Below are positions 1 to 15,106 of a DNA stretch of 64,000 nt, piece after piece (positions within the stretch are counted from its first letter, which is position 1; each line of letters starts with the position of its first letter). Source of the DNA: Larimichthys crocea (Eukaryota > Chordata > Actinopteri > Sciaenidae); assembly GCF_000972845.2 (NCBI RefSeq), contig NC_040022.1, forward strand, positions 17,017,865 through 17,081,864, read 5' to 3'. A program made the translations under genes and the position numbers. The notes beneath the pieces are model-generated. The model ran no database searches. It was not told where the DNA came from and saw only the letters and a program-made list of their open reading frames with translations.

Positions 1-1790
1 CAGGGTTTCATTGCAACCAAACACCACACCAGATGCTTTCAGCAGTCAGTTGGACTGCATAAGCTATCAGTGAATTTATTTGGGTGTTTGGTTGGGATCA
101 AAGCCTACACGCTCATCTCTGGATGACGCATGTAATTTAAAAAAAGTATTTTTGCTGTTATAGAGCTGGACCCTGCTTAGATATTTTATGCTTTAGGCCC
201 TAACAACATGTGTTCTCAGTGAACTTCATTATATGAGCAATTGAGCCTACATCACATAATTATCTATCAGCGCTCCGTTAGTGCTCTCTGTGCTCTCATT
301 AAAAAAAAACCCATAGTACTACTAGGCTTTCAGGATCTTTAATATTTCTGAGATTTCTAATAAATATAATTTCTAACTAGTTAAATTTAATGAGTTGACC
401 TTGTATTATAGATTCGACTCAACAGAGCAACACGTTTTAGCATTTAACTACTGCCTTTAAATATATTTTTATACAGCACAAAAGAACTGTTCATTTTCTC
501 CCTCAAGGCCTCTGTATTTACACCTCTGACCTAACTTTGAATCCCCTTGATATGATATGATTTTTATTGGGCGAGGTAATACCATGGCTCACCTTTACAT
601 CTACCAGGAAATACCTGTGCAAAACACACACTAGGAACAGACGGTTTTACACATTACACAATATCTGTAGCTGTCATTTAGGCTCATATGTTTAGTCTGT
701 AATGTAACATCAAAGATCACAGTTGGCCAGGAATCCACTTCTCCCAATATGAGACAGAATCGTGAGGGAGTAACTTTAAATTAAATTATAAACAGGGAAT
801 ACCGATCTTACACTGTGATGGATTTCCCTTTCAAATAGCGAGCTAATAGTTACAGAGTGCTCTCCAAAAAAATCATGACATGGAGCTAAAAACAACTTTG
901 GCTCTTGGATCCAAGCACCTTTTATCTACCGTGCAGTACAACAGCTGTCTGGGGGAAGCACTTGTCATAGTTACTGCTGTTGCTATGACAGAACAGAGCG
1001 CCGTTTTAATGTGCAGCAGACTGCAGCTAAAACCTGAAAGATTTTAACTTTCGGCACCAAGCGTTTACTGAGTGCAAGAGATGTTTTGCTGATCAAAGCA
1101 GCAACAGGAGGCACATCAGCATGTCTTTACATCTGTAAGCACAAGATGAAGTCTCACGATCCAGTGAGTCCCACTTTAGGTAACCTAGCAACGAACATTC
1201 ATCCGCAGGTTTCTGCATATCTGTACAATATCAACACTCATCTCAAGGTAAATTTAGGGTTGTAAAAAATAAAATGTTATTTCGCTGTAAAATCATCCAA
1301 TGTGTCAGTTTAAGGCTGGACTCTTGACACACATTACTTTATGATCTTGCACAACATCAATACTTGTAGTTGCTGCCATCAGGCCAAAGGTTTGAGGAAC
1401 CAACTTTATACATCCCATGCACAATAAAAGAACGAAAAAACAACTAACTAAACTACACTGAATTATAATGATCACACAAACACTTTTAAACATGAAACTG
1501 TGCAGGTGATGACCCCGTACCATAATCACATGACACATTCACCACAGTTATTAGGAAACACGGTTTTACATGACCTAGTGACCCCGTAAACCACATCTGT
1601 GGCCCAGTAACACAAACCTAACTAGATAAAACGAGATACAAAGGTTGAAATCTCCCTGGTCTCTACACGAAACTGTGGCTAAAACAATCATTGATCGTCA
1701 ACGGGAGGCAAGGAAGAAAATTGTTTGTGCTGGACGATGAGATCGATTTCAATTTCTTCAGTGTTTGTGCAGAGCAAAGGTGGCTCCACG

Positions 1791-1925
1791 GCATGCTTAG
1801 CCTAGCTTAGCACAAAGACTGGCAGCAGGAAAAACTGTGAGGTCAAACAAAATTGGAAAATAGAATCCTGAAAAATGCTCCTTAACACGTCTAGACTTTA
1901 TCTTATCTCATTTGTTCAACTGCTT
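1791..1925 (+). repeat. Family A internal fragment
   Basis: GCATGCTTAGCCTAGCTTAG followed by CACAAAGACTGG matches the internal part of family A, and TTAACACGTCTAGAC with CTCATTTGTTCAAC resembles its continuation. Termini are absent. Confidence 0.35.
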
Positions 1926-1987
1926 TTTATTGATTTTATTGATGCCTAACATGCAAATTAAGCAAGTAAAATGTTTCGGAACTCTCT

Positions 1988-1988
<1 letters not shown>

Positions 1989-2031
<43 letters not shown>
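1989..2031 (+). repeat. (TAA)n microsatellite
   Basis: An uninterrupted ATA/TAA triplet run of about 43 bp. Confidence 0.95.
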
Positions 2032-4700
2032 GGCATGTAGAAAAGTGCACAGGATGCATATCATATCTGTGTGAATCAAATGTATGTACCAAACTCCTCT
2101 TTTCAAAAGAGGAGACGAGCCGATATTAGGAGACTACTGCGCCTAGTGTGTTTTTTGTCAATTCAATTTGATTGCAGTGGAAAATAACTGTTGTTGTATT
2201 TTTATGTGAGGCTAGAAAGACTTGCAACTCATTGGGAAAGAATTGCTGCGACATGCCTCTATATATTCACTCACCACTCTACCTTTAGGCTCATAAACAA
2301 GTCGCACACTACTCAACATTAAACCGTTGAGGTGAAACGACCTGCAATGCAGCTACAAACTGTGCCTATAATGAGTCACTGCAAGGTGACTTCTTCTACT
2401 TTTTTGAATCTGGCACACTCCTCAATGGATGTCCTTACTACATAACCATCACACACACACACATGCACGCACACCGCATTGAAGTAAGTGATCAGGTTTT
2501 GTCACAATCAAGTCTTGAAAAGTGAGTTTTTGTAAAAAAGTAAACAAAGTTCCTCATCGTATCATTTCACAAACACATAAGGAAGTAGCAGGTACGACCT
2601 TCACTTGTATAAAACCAGTAACCATGTCTAAACAACACTGTAATAAAGATTAAACCAGGATTACAAATCTCGAACATTTCTTTTGCTTGTAGTAACTTCA
2701 GCAGTCAGTGTATGGCATGAGGACAGGGCAGCAGTGTGAGGTTGGACTGGATTGCTGCAGTACTGGGCCAACAGAGTGAGCTACAGTAGCTGCCCGGGCA
2801 CAGCGCCCATCATTGGGTTGAGGGGACGGAGGGGAAGTCTGAATTAGACAGAGAGGGAGTTAAAGATAAAGTGATGGATAACTAGGAACAGAATTAAATT
2901 TTTAAAAAGAGGGCATACGGTGGGACAAAGTGGAGAGAAAGAAAGATCGACTAATGACTAACTTCAGAGATTAAAAAACAAACAGCCGAAGATGGATTCT
3001 GTTCTAGTCATAAACAATACACTGAGGGAGGTACAAAAGGGACTGGTGCCAGACAGTAAAACAATATCTTAGTGTGGGAGGTTGAATGCATTTTTATACT
3101 TGTGTCAATATAAAGTCACAGCTTTGAAATCATGAAAACAAGCAATTATTTCTGGTTGTAATCTATAAACTCTATTTATTTATCTTCTCTTTGCTCAAAA
3201 AAGGTGTCCAGAAGCATGGAAGTTTTCTGTGTTAACATTACTTTTCTGTCAAAAGGTGCTTCACCGATGTGCCTGCTTTAGACCCGTAGGATTCCAACAA
3301 CATTCCTGGGGAAATCACACAAAACAGTGCGAGATTATTACTGCAGATGTGCCAGTCTCACACAGCCACTTAGACACCACTCTCCTGTTTCAGTGGAAAG
3401 TCACGTCTAGCAAATAAAAAGTTGATCTTTGAGATGCTTCCAGATGCAGAGCACACACACATCTACTGTGTGGATCAGTTGCAGGGCAGACAGGACAGAA
3501 ACATAAAAAAAATTCAGATTGAAATTAAAATCATTTCTATTTCTAAATTTGAATTAACAACATGCAGATTATACCACTATGATATCTGTAAAGTAAACTG
3601 TGGTTTAAACAGTTGGTCGACTTCAAAATGAGTTTTAAAATCCATCATTTGGTCAGCCACGGTACAAATTGTACAAATGTCATGTCACAAAGGAGCAGAT
3701 GCCACATAAAGTGTTCAGCATGAAATACTTGTGTGACACCAGAAAGCACTAACTTGGATAGTGGAAGCCGGTCGTGCAGGTGTCAGTCAAAGGAGATAAA
3801 ATATGCCCTCTGCTGTTCAATACTCACTTTAACATCCTTAGAAAGTACAGATTTAATTTACAACCACATGTCAGACCGTGTTTAAAAAGTAAGTAGGGAT
3901 CACTTTAAATACTTCTTGTATGAATTTTAAATCCTCTTAAATTAGACAAAGCCGTTTAGTTTCTGCGACCTTGTATATTTCCTTTACTTCTCACTGAAGT
4001 AAACGGGATCATTTTATTTATGTACACTTAACAAGAAATGAAACAAGTCTGAATTTAGACCGTGACCTTTACGCTGTGTCTGACGTTCCAATAAGCGTGG
4101 GTTGAGGATACATGTAAAAATGTCAAAATGTAAGAAAGTTCAGACCACTGAAAACACTCAATTACTCAATATTTCACACGTTGTGAAAGAGCTGAAAGAA
4201 CAAAAAAAAAAATGGTGTCACGTTGTTTTGAAACTCTTCATTTGCTGTTTTGTCTCGTCTTGTTTTGAAAGAGAGCAAAAGGCCAGAAAAGACACTTTGT
4301 GCTCCTAAAGAGAAAATGTGACAGAGGCCAGATTCAGACACTTTAAGGCTGCTGGTCTCCAAGGTTACGACGCACAAAACAGTTGCTAGAATATTCAAAG
4401 CCATACAGACACTAATTGTAGACATTAGTAGAGAGAATCCTGTGCACACAATGCATGCTCACTGAGCTTTGAAACATAGAAAAACAAAAAAAAAACAATG
4501 TCAGTGTAAAGCGGTGGCCAGCTGCACACTGAGTCACAGATGGTTTGCCTGTATTTACCTTTCGTGATTCACTTAAATATTACAAGCAAAGCATTGAAGT
4601 GAATACCGGCTTCATTAGGCTTACAACAACATGGCTACAACAGAATCTGTGAATCATCGCAGGTAAAATAAACATGACGTGGGCAGAAATAATATCACAT

Positions 4701-4800
4701 GAAATTTTATTTGTATAGCCCAAAGTCACAAAGTACATTTGCCTCAGAGGGCTTTACAATCTGTACAGGGAGTGACACCCTCTGTCATTAGACCCTAATA
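4701..4800 (+). repeat. Fish interspersed repeat (TTTATTTRTATAGCCC type)
   Basis: ATTTTATTTGTATAGCCCAA, TTGCCTCAGAGGGCTTTACA and ACACCCTCTGTCATTAGACC match a very common perciform repeat recalled from many genomes. Its class is not certain to me. Confidence 0.5.
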
Positions 4801-7800
4801 ACCTCTCCAATATTTTATTTGGTCATGTATAGACGTAACCGTGTTTGTAATCAGCTTTTTCCTGTACATGTGTACATGTGCATACCAAACACTTGCTACA
4901 GGATGAAGGGAGTTTTTTTTCTATCGCCTTAACTTAAAATAAATATATAAATAAATATATAAAGTAATGCATTCATAGTAAGGTCAAGGAGGGGAAAATG
5001 TGATTACTGACCTAGTGCATATATATGTGAATTTATAATCAGGTTGCAGTGCATGTTAACCTGCAAGACCTGATTTCTTTCAGCAACCTGGTTTGTTGTG
5101 TTTATATAAAGGTACTGGATGAGTGAACAAGTAATGCCACTTACTAAGGACTCAGCTGCTCGGTGGCAAACAGGTAGAGGACTACCCACGTGTGAAGGCG
5201 AGAAATCCTGAGTGTGAATTAGGAAACAGCTGGAAAAGAGCAAGTGTGCTCCGTCAAGTTCCCACAAAAGGTTCTCGAGGACATAAACAAAATCCATTAC
5301 ATCATGTCTCTGCTCTTTGTTACAAAGGACAGGATTCCTGAACGCTAAGGCAAACCCCTTTCACCTGACTGAAGTCATGACATCATCCTCACGGGATGTG
5401 CAAACAGGAAACATTAAAGAAGCGTTGTCATGGAAACGCTGCAACTTGTCTTCAACAGTGACAGATGGACACAATTCAGACCGAGTTCACAGACCGACTT
5501 TAGTTCCTCCTTTATGTGTCGCAAGAGGGGAAGAACAGTGGGAAAGCAGAGACGTGGTAACAGACTACAGGCTCCGTCTCTGCTTGTAGTGCAGCAACAC
5601 CGTGTTCATTGACGAACACACACATCTAATTCTGCAGGGCCACAAAAAGGGAAGAAGCGAAGCGAACAAAGCGACAGTTGAATAAATTGGAACAGTTTCA
5701 TTCACCTGGCAGAAGAATGCCAAAGAGAGAGAGAGAGAGGGCCAGGAGACCTTTAAATAGAAGTGAATCCATGAGAGCACACAAAGGAGTCAAGGCTGTC
5801 AGTAAATTGGGAATGTCAAGAGGCCAAATTGAAGTGTTGATTAGAGGCCGAACCTACAGCTTCCTGAACAAAGAGCGAAGGAGATGAAGATTGGGGAGGA
5901 TTATCTTGCTCTCATTCATTACAGAGGCGGAGAGAGATTGGATTGTCCCATTAATGCGTGTGTGTTGGTGTAGGATTCAATAAATGAAAATGAATGACGA
6001 ACGGACGACAAACAAACAAATCAGCTGCACCAAACGCTTTGGTATTCACTCTGGTTTTAGTGTCTTATTCTACATTATAAAAAACATTACTGCTACACTG
6101 CACGTCAAACAGATATAATGCAATAAGTCTTTTCCCTCTTCTACCTTTATAAAAAAAAGAAAAAAAGAGGGCACTTGTGTCTGGGAAAAGTGTGTCTCAC
6201 AATCATAGTCTAGTCCGTGGCAACGTTAAACGTGGGATTTATGGGTATATAAAAAGCGACTGCTGAGCTTTCAAAATGGATTTCAGCTCCTTGGCATTCC
6301 TCGCTCGCATAAATTTCTTTGAAACTCAGTTGCTGGTGTTGTGGTGCATAACTGACTGAAAGCAAAACTGGTCAGTCAAAATGTTTCACTGCTGTTCAGA
6401 GTGTATTTTTGGAAAACTAATTACATTCTAACAGATGGACCAACTCCTAAAAAATGACACGGTGGTAAAGTCCTAATACAGTAAATGCAATATCTTTCCA
6501 CTAGCACTTGTGTCCTGAATAGATTCTCCCCTCCCTGTATGACACACATACGCACACTTGGTGTGGTGGTGGAACAGATGAGGGGAAATGGATCAGTCCT
6601 GACAGAGAACAGGGATAAATGGGGAGATAATCAGGTGTGAAATCACTGAATTTCTTCCTGTAGTAATTCAGTCGGTCTCTTAGTGCCTCTCAACACAAAA
6701 CTAATGGTACTGGTATGGTAGGGAGTTGTTAACAAGTCAGCTCCCACAGGTTTGCAGCTACTCCCAGAGAAGCACCGGCATTCAGGATTTCGTGCTTTAT
6801 CTCTCTTTTCCACAGAAGTCCATTTCTACACCTTCAACCTTTCCCCCTGAGCTTCATATTATTCCCTCCTCTTGTTGATCAGTCATTGTAGATCTGTCCT
6901 TCAGTCTCATTCCACCTCTCTATCCTCTATCTCCACCCCTCCGTTTCAGCTGTCTGTGGTTTTATCAGGCTTTAAATGTATTAAGTATGTTATCTGAATT
7001 ATAATGTGATCGAATAATTATGCAATAAATGGTAATGTCAGCTAAACACGATGCAATGTAGAACTACTTTTTTTTCTTCTTTTTTTTTGTTGCTGTGGCT
7101 CAAGTTTTTTCTCAACAATCCAAAATTTGGGGTAAAAATATTCACTTGACAGTTGGTAACTAAGCTAGCGTGGCTGGTTGTTCGCTGGCAGCAGACTGGC
7201 AGGAAGCAAACAGTAGATTTGGTGTTGCACATGGACTCCTTGGAGAGTTATAGTGGGTTTGCATGGAGAAACAAATGCGTGTGCTACAGACACACAAAGT
7301 CCAACTTTTGAGCTCTGCTGAGAGAATACATTAATGTTGCCTAAAATGAATATGTTTAATATTTCATATCCCACATTGCATATTGTCTAAGAGAAAATGC
7401 CTTTTTTAATGGATAACAAAGACCAGAATTGTCTATATAGTGCTCTAGCTAATTTTCAAATTAAGATGACCCAAACTACAAGCTTTGACAAAAATAAAGA
7501 TAATAACATACACTCATTTAGCAAAGGTCAGTGGGATTGCAGAATTAATTGACTCACCTGCAAGACAAATTCATTCAAATTTATTTTTTTTATAGCACTA
7601 AAAGAACCAAAGGTAACCAAAGAATTATACATTTTTAAATGTATTGTCCTACAAAAGCTTTCACCATCCAGCTTTTATTATCTGTGAGAGACTCAGGTCA
7701 GGGTGTTTGCAGTCAGGTTGCTATAGAGACCGCTATATATATGAAGCAACGTCATAACAATGCCAGTGGTTTCCTGGTCAGGGTACGAATCAAACCAGGA

Positions 7801-10800
7801 GTTAATCTGTAATGATAATCCTAACCCTTTTTCAAAATGTTGCCCATTACTTGCGTTGAACAGGATTAATGTCCAACACCTGTGTTGGTGCTCATTAGTG
7901 AGAGCAGGTGCACATGGTTCTGGCCTCAAGGTGCTCATAAAAACAGGAATGGATCAATAAAAGCCATAAATGTGGTGGAATCAATGAGTGGTAACAGAAG
8001 CAAAAATACAGAAAAAAAAAAACAATTTCAGTTAATGTGGTTTTACAAGCACAAGTGTCCTGTGCTGCAGTTGATCTGGTAAAAAAAAGGCCTGTTTAGT
8101 CTAGAACTTAGCTTAATCAGAGGCTGGGAATTAGTCTTAAAACTTTAAGAACCAAATACGGTCAGCGTTTGTACCTGTAGCACTGACCCAGGACTTTTGA
8201 CGAACAACTGAAGTTGTATGATCAATGGTGGCAAAGGCGAGTCTAAAATAAGAGAAGAACTGGTTGTACTGGCTAAGTCATCAGCTACTTTAAGATGACT
8301 TTCTAAAAGTCATAAAAATATCAAATTTTTCTCTGAAGGTATTAAATGAAAAAGCTTTAAAATAAACAAATCCAACATGCACATTCACATAACTGAAAGG
8401 TGTATATAGTTTTTAGAACTTATTTAATTGTTTTCTCTTTTTTAAGGGGGTATATCTTTTTTTTCTACATATTTCTTATTTATGAGTAATCTAGATGCTG
8501 TTAATTAGAGAATTTCCCTAGTGTGGGATCACTAAGGTTATGCCTCCCACCTCTGTGAGCAGCCCTTCATTCCTCCATTACGAATCAGTTTGTGTGCCCT
8601 CCATAGAAATTACACCAGTTAACATGACTTTCAATTTGCCCCTCGCTCACTCTTTACACCGCTCGTCCTCTTCATCTCTAATACCCCTCCTTTTTCTGTT
8701 TGTCTTTTATCATCTTGTCTCTTTCACTCTCCATTCAGGCTGCCACGCTTTGATCTGTGATCACTCGCACATTTCACTGCTGCCTTCATCTCGTTGTCTG
8801 TATGTTTTGGGCTTTTCAAATTCTTCCCATTTTGGGCCCTTTTTCTCTTTACTCCCTCTTGCTTTCTTTATTCATACTCTTATTTTGTCTTTGTCACTAC
8901 ACAGCATAAAAAAATCACTATCATCTTCTTTTTAGGCTGTTTTATACATGTTTCTCTATTTGTTCCATCACATGCCACCCAGTTTCCCCAACTCCTGCTC
9001 TTTTCTTTCTCTGTCTTGTTGCATTTTTTATGTTTTTTTTTTTTCGTTGCCTCTTTCCCCCACCGCTCTCCCCTATTCATCTCTACTGTTAAATATTTGA
9101 TTATGAGTGCACTGACATGACACCACTGTTCCCTGCTGGAGCTGAGGGTGTTTAGATCTCAAAGCGGAGGATGAAGAAGGAAACATGCAGCATTTTCAAA
9201 CATACAACTGAGCCTTTTCTGTCACAGTGTTGTAGTGCAGTTATTTTTTTTTAGAGGAGCCAATCATAGACATATTTGTTACATTATGTCAAGTAGAGTG
9301 AGGTCGCAAAACAGTTGCAAAAACAGAAGCATCCCTCCAACTTAAATTTGGGAAGATGTAGTTGATGTACCTTCCAATCAGATGTTATTTGCAGAAGATA
9401 TTAAGTTCTGTGTCAGGCAGTGTAAATTAGCCACAATAAAAATGAGCACAATTAACATCTGTAATGTGTTTTGTGTAGTTTATTGTGCAGTTGCAACCAC
9501 AAAGTGCTTTCTAAATTTTAGGAAAAATTGGCCAGAGTTTATCAATCAAAACTGAACTGCTGTGTTAAAAGCATGTTAACGTAAACAGAGGCACCAAGAG
9601 CCAACACTTAAGGCGAAAACCAGAGACAAGAATGCACATGTGATCGTAAAAAACAACAACAAACAAACAGGAAAACAAATCAGGGATGCATCGAAAGCAG
9701 AGTGCAAGCCTTCGTGCCTGCATCTAGCAGCTAAGTTAAGTTAAAGCACTAACCCACTGACCCACATATCATCCACAGCCGTTAGTATGAAACTCTAGGG
9801 CTAACTTGCTAACAACTGGGTTGCCAGTAGAAATCGGAGTCACTGTGTTCAGCAGGAAGATTTATAATTCACAACATTGATGAACATACCTGCAATGGAA
9901 CAGAGTGAAACTGAAGTGCACCAAAGCGAGCAGAGCTGAGGTAAACCCAGGATCCGTTCGACCAAATCAAAACATTTTCTTACTTACTGTAAGTGGCGTC
10001 TAAACATTTACATAGTTCCGATTTGTGCTGCAATGTGAGGCTGACTTGAATTTCACAAAATTACAACAGCAAAGTGGTTTTTCCAGAAGCGGTTTGCCCC
10101 ACAGTTACACAGCATCATGTGCAGACCTCCCTGTGGATGGTTTTATTTGGGACTATTTCTTTAGCAGAATATAGTAACACAGTTGTTTATGGAAGGATTC
10201 ATTGCTGTTGAGTTCTCCTGATGTAATTTTTCAGAGCTTTGAGCAGCACAAATTGAACTTTTTTCATCTCCATTGTATCATGGCAGAAATCTGAAGGAGA
10301 AGAATATCTTTAAAAAAAACCCTCAGATAAAACTAAGACCATGTGTGTGACTTATACCACAAGGAGCATTTGGGATTTTTTGTTGTGTGGGTGAAGCAAC
10401 ATTTTAACTGGAGATTTTATCTAAAACACAAGCTACAATCATCATTATAGAAATGACTGAAGAGATGAATATTTGGTCTGCAGCGGGAAGCTGAGTTATT
10501 GTGAGAGCAACAAACTGAGACAGAATTAATTTTAGAGTATTTAATTTCAGATAACTCAAAGAGATTGGTGTTGGGTTTTTTTTACAACTATGAAGACATC
10601 AACTAACCCTTTAAGCGTTTATACAGACAATTCTGTAAGAGAAATAAGCAACCAAAATCTGGGCAATTGATCCATTCAGAGTAGCCAGATTTCTCTAATG
10701 TTACACATATTTATTTGTACCTGACTGTACTGACAAAGTGGCCATAATTTTATCAGGTAAGTTCTGACAAAATGAGGACACCAGCATGGTACTGCTGGTC

Positions 10801-10867
10801 GCTGTGACCTTCATGTAAACTAACTGGTCATGAATGAATGTCAGTTTTCTCTAGTTTTGATGCATGA

Positions 10868-10891
10868 AGCAGCAGCAGCAGCAGCAGCAGC
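10868..10891 (+). repeat. (AGC)8 microsatellite
   Basis: Eight perfect AGC units, not in a recognisable coding frame. Confidence 0.95.
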
Positions 10892-12668
10892 TGGTTTAGG
10901 TCTGACATGGAGTTTATAGTCTCATGTGTGGCAGACTAAATAGACGGGAAGAGGGAGTGAGGTCAGAGTGTCACACTGGCTTACAGGGGGGGAAAAAAGA
11001 AAAGTGGGTCACTTCTCGTTGACAGATCTGCTGGAATATGATGCCTGAATAAGCCTGTGATTGTGATTTTAACTATTATGTATGAATTAATCCCGGCCAA
11101 CAAAAACCTGGTGTTGGTATTTTTTTTGTCTGCGTGCTGCAAATGCTGCATTTGGAAGTCCAGCAGCTTTATGTGTGTTTGTCATTTTTCACAAGGCACA
11201 GGTAAAACAGACAAAGTGTCAGTGCAGGGATGTGGGTATGCTGCAAATGCAGTTATAAAACTATAAAAATATGACAATTTTCCATCTTAAGTCAGCTCAG
11301 GAAGCCGATCAACTGAGAGTCAGCATCACACTGCCTCATTCACTTTATCCCACGCAACTGCACAGCTCTGCTAGCTCTCCATTTTCTGTCCTTATTGTTT
11401 ACATCCTCCCTCTCCCCTCGGCCTTTGCATTCGCCATCCATCTTTGGCCTGACAGAACTTCAGTGTGGTATATTTTGAGATCTTGATTGACCTGATTTTA
11501 CTTACTTCTCACTGACGTAACTCTCTCTGCCTCTCTGTCACCTTCTCCTGCATCTTCTTTCAACCCAACTTCCCTGTCCCTCATGTTTTCTCCTTCCCTC
11601 ACAGTTTCGAGACAGTAAAGACTGTCTCAGGCTGAAACTGCTTTGTGCTGGTGAATCATATCACAGCCGCTGGGTAAAGAACCTTTAATGCCAAAATAGA
11701 CTGTGCAATCCTTCGACTGAAGTTAAAACCAGTCTCCTTAAAATTGGATTTACAAGGTTTTCACCAGATATATGCACCCAACAGTGGCCCCTAATAGCTT
11801 CAAAAATGTCTGAAATTATATTCTGGGTGGTTTGTGTATTAGCTGATAAGGATGGCAACATAAAGCTGCCAGATTTTGCAGTGGAGTTCAGTGTGATGTG
11901 TGGCTCAGTACAAAGCGAAGAGAGGAAGGAAAAGAGAAAGAGGCACATATCAGGGCTGAAGCTAAGACAGCTCTCATTGTATTGAATCAAAGCGCTGCTA
12001 ATTGGTACAATTACAGAGACGGGACAAGAAAGACAGACATGTACACACACACACACATTAGACAGAAGCAGATTGAGAGTGTGCTTTAAGGTAACAAAAT
12101 ACATTGGTTGTACATGTTTATCTAATGTATGTAGCAACATTTAAATGAAATATATGCTATCTGGGAAACAGATCTGCTCACTTCTCAATGGAAGAGGAGA
12201 AATTCTTTGAAGTCGGAGTGCTGGAAGGATGAATAATTTACATCACATTTACAGGATAATGCAGTTTGAACCTCGCTCAGCATTTTCTTTGCATTAGCGC
12301 TTATTACGCATACTTATCTGACCCGGACTGCCTCGTGTGATTGGGACTACCACGAGCCTGGGGTGCTGCCGGTTATATGTCTCACCGGTTATGTGCGGTG
12401 TTACTGCAGGAATGGGAGCAATGATCTAAAGGTGGAGCAAAGTGATGATTCAAGTGCTCGTGGTGCAACGAGGCCTGAGCTGGTGATGGGAAAAACAAAA
12501 CAGTTTGTGGTGAGGAGACGGGGTGTCTATAAATCTCTTTTTAATGCCCTGCAGTCGTGTTGTTTCCGCCTCACGACAATAATTCACAAACAATCCAATC
12601 GTCACTTCTCATGGGAAGGCCTGTTAGATTAAGTCATTACTGAACTACCAAGAGGATTTTTCATGACC

Positions 12669-12692
12669 ACACACACACACACACACACACAC
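12669..12692 (+). repeat. (AC)12 microsatellite
   Basis: Perfect dinucleotide run in spsb4 intron 2. Confidence 0.95.
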
Positions 12693-13740
12693 TCATAAAA
12701 CCACAGAAAAGATTTATCGTTACGCTTATTGGGGTTTAAACTGTCTCACAAATACGTGTATTTGCATATTGCATCACTTGAGAGATGTACACATACAACG
12801 TAATACAATATCCGTCGTCTAGCTGACCACGTACTACTGCTTTGCCATTCACAAACACTCCTACACTCACTCCTACAGCAGCAATTATGACTTCATTCTC
12901 ACTATCCGAGCCATCCGTGGGCCAGACAAGCTGATTCAATTCAAAACTCATATTGAACGAAGATTGTGATCATACCCCATTTGCCCCCTCTACTCTGCTA
13001 CAAAGCGAGCACCCTGAGGCTGTTTACTTTACCTCTGAATGAAATCTTGAGATATTACACTCCTCACAGTTTTTGTTTCAGATTCAGAGCGACGACTGGA
13101 GCGCTAATAATCCACAAAAAGACCTCTCAGCCATGAATGTGGTTAAGTGTAAATGGAATGAGAAACCAAAAGCATTTCAGATTCGGTGGTCGAAGTGGAT
13201 TTCCCCTACCTGAGGCCCGTCTCTCAAGTGAGTCTTTGTCCTGTCTGTGCAGGCACACATAAACACACACAAACACACACACAGACGATTTCATTTATTT
13301 TGTTTCTGTGTTTTGGAATGCATAGTTGAATAATTTAGTATATTTTAGATTTCCAACAGGAGACAACACTTTTATAGACTGGTCACATTGGTTATTAAAC
13401 AAGAACAAAAAGTTCTGCGGTGAAATCATGCAAAGCTTGCCGAACTTTGATGTGCAAATGTGTACTGTTGACCAACAGCAAGCCATCTGGACAATAATGA
13501 ACTTCTAGAGCAGCAGAGAGCCGGAAAAAACCAAAGGAAGGAATTTAACAGACAGGAGTCGATAGTACAAGTATGTCTTCTGAATAAACTGTGACCTCTA
13601 CATTACACTTCAATAGAAGTCTTTCATACTAATTACATACAATCCCAAAAACTCTCCATGGGAGTCAGTGACCCAGTACAGAGAAAGTGGAAATAAGATT
13701 GAGAAGCCCTGTCTACTGCTAGTTGCATAACAACCATGGA

Positions 13741-14160
13741 CAGTATAAAGAATAGACAGTGCATGCGTGATGTCACCCATAGGTTTCAAAAGAGCATTTT
13801 TAAAACCTGGGTGTTCAAACAAGCCATCGGTAACAGCTCCCACCGGTCAATCAAAGCAGCCACGCTGTTAATATGCATAAACCGTAATATAATTTGAACA
13901 GGTGACTTAAATAAATATTCAGACTCAGTACAGCTGTTACAAATGGCGGAATTAGCTATAGAGACGAGAACTATTTTTGTACCAGGTTGTAAATATGTTT
14001 AATTCTGCTGTGAAGTTGGACATTTTAACATGGGGGCTCACGGAGATTGACTTGTTCTGTAGCCAGCATCAAGTGGCTGTTTGAGGGATTGCACTTTTTT
14101 GGCACTTCCACATTGGCTTCACTCCACAGACACGAAAGTTGCTGCTTGGCAGCAACCTCA
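13741..14160 (+). repeat. Interspersed repeat (family C), longer copy
   Basis: Shares with 40427-40650 the segments TTTTTGTACCAGG, TTGTAAATATGTTTA, TCTGCTGTGAAGT, TTGTTCTGTAGCCAGC and a TTTTTTGGCACTT-like end. Its left part (GATGTCACCCATAGGTTTCA) is a known kind of fish repeat. The ORF at 13610-13843 falls in it and is not a gene. Confidence 0.45.
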
Positions 14161-15073
14161 AAGAATCGAATGTTTAGTGAAGACACACTGATTCATTTCA
14201 CTGTGCATTTTTCAGGTGTGAGCTTTAATCTTTTTAAATGTTTTGTACTCTGATCTGAAATGTGTATTTTTAAATTTCTTATTGCCTGTGCCTCATTTTT
14301 TCCAGCTTTCTCCGCCTCCACCCTCATTTCCTATTCCTTAAGATACACCTGTCAGGATGAGCCTTTCAGCCTTCACTCTGCTGTGCACATTTTCAACAGT
14401 CGACCCTCATTTCACAGCATGAAGTCTATACGCTTGTAGAAGTGAAAGCTTTGAACAGACTCAATATTCTCCATATTCTCCAAGGTGGCTCATCACATGA
14501 ACCCGCCGTGAAATCCAGCAGATGGCTCCATAAATGGAAAATGGCTGAAGTGAGGTGCTTTCAACAGCCAGAGTGTGTACTTTGAACTAAGTCTGAGTGT
14601 AGATTACCAGACATCACACAAAGGACTTCAGGCAGGACTTAAACCAAAGGTTATGAAATTCAAGTCTGAAGATTCAGCCAAATGTTTTGTGTGTCATTCT
14701 GATTCATATTCTGGTTGGACAGCTGCTGTTTTAGGACCAAAACATTCAATTTGAAGCTACGATGAGGCTCGTGGCCTTTTTTAAAGGGTAGAAAACAGGC
14801 TCTTGATGTGGTGGTGGCCCCTGAGAGCAGAGAACTTCTGAGAAAAAATCTGAAGAATTTAAGACGACTGGACAAGGACAAATCAGACATAACAAACTAC
14901 AGAGAGAGATGGGTTTCCTTTCAGCTTTCTACAGATTAACAGACAAAAACACCCTGTTGTGATATCAAATAAGACTCATGAGGCTCTGCAAACATGGAGG
15001 AAGGGAGGACGGCCAGAGTCAGATCATGAGCATGTTTTCATAAAACACTTTCCCTTCCTGGAAGGTGTGTGTC

Positions 15074-15076
<3 letters not shown>

Positions 15077-15104
<28 letters not shown>
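15077..15104 (+). repeat. (GT)14 microsatellite
   Basis: Perfect dinucleotide run. The ORFs over it are artefacts. Confidence 0.95.

Positions 15105-15106
<2 letters not shown>

Noticed and set aside
7566..7600. TTCAAATTTATTTTTTTTATAGC segment resembling the repeat at 4701
   Set aside because: Only the first 25 bp resemble it; too short to call.
8540..9120. Overlapping 131- and 108-residue plus-strand frames rich in Ser, Leu, Phe
   Set aside because: CT-rich low-complexity DNA read in two frames at once. No conserved motif and no splice context.
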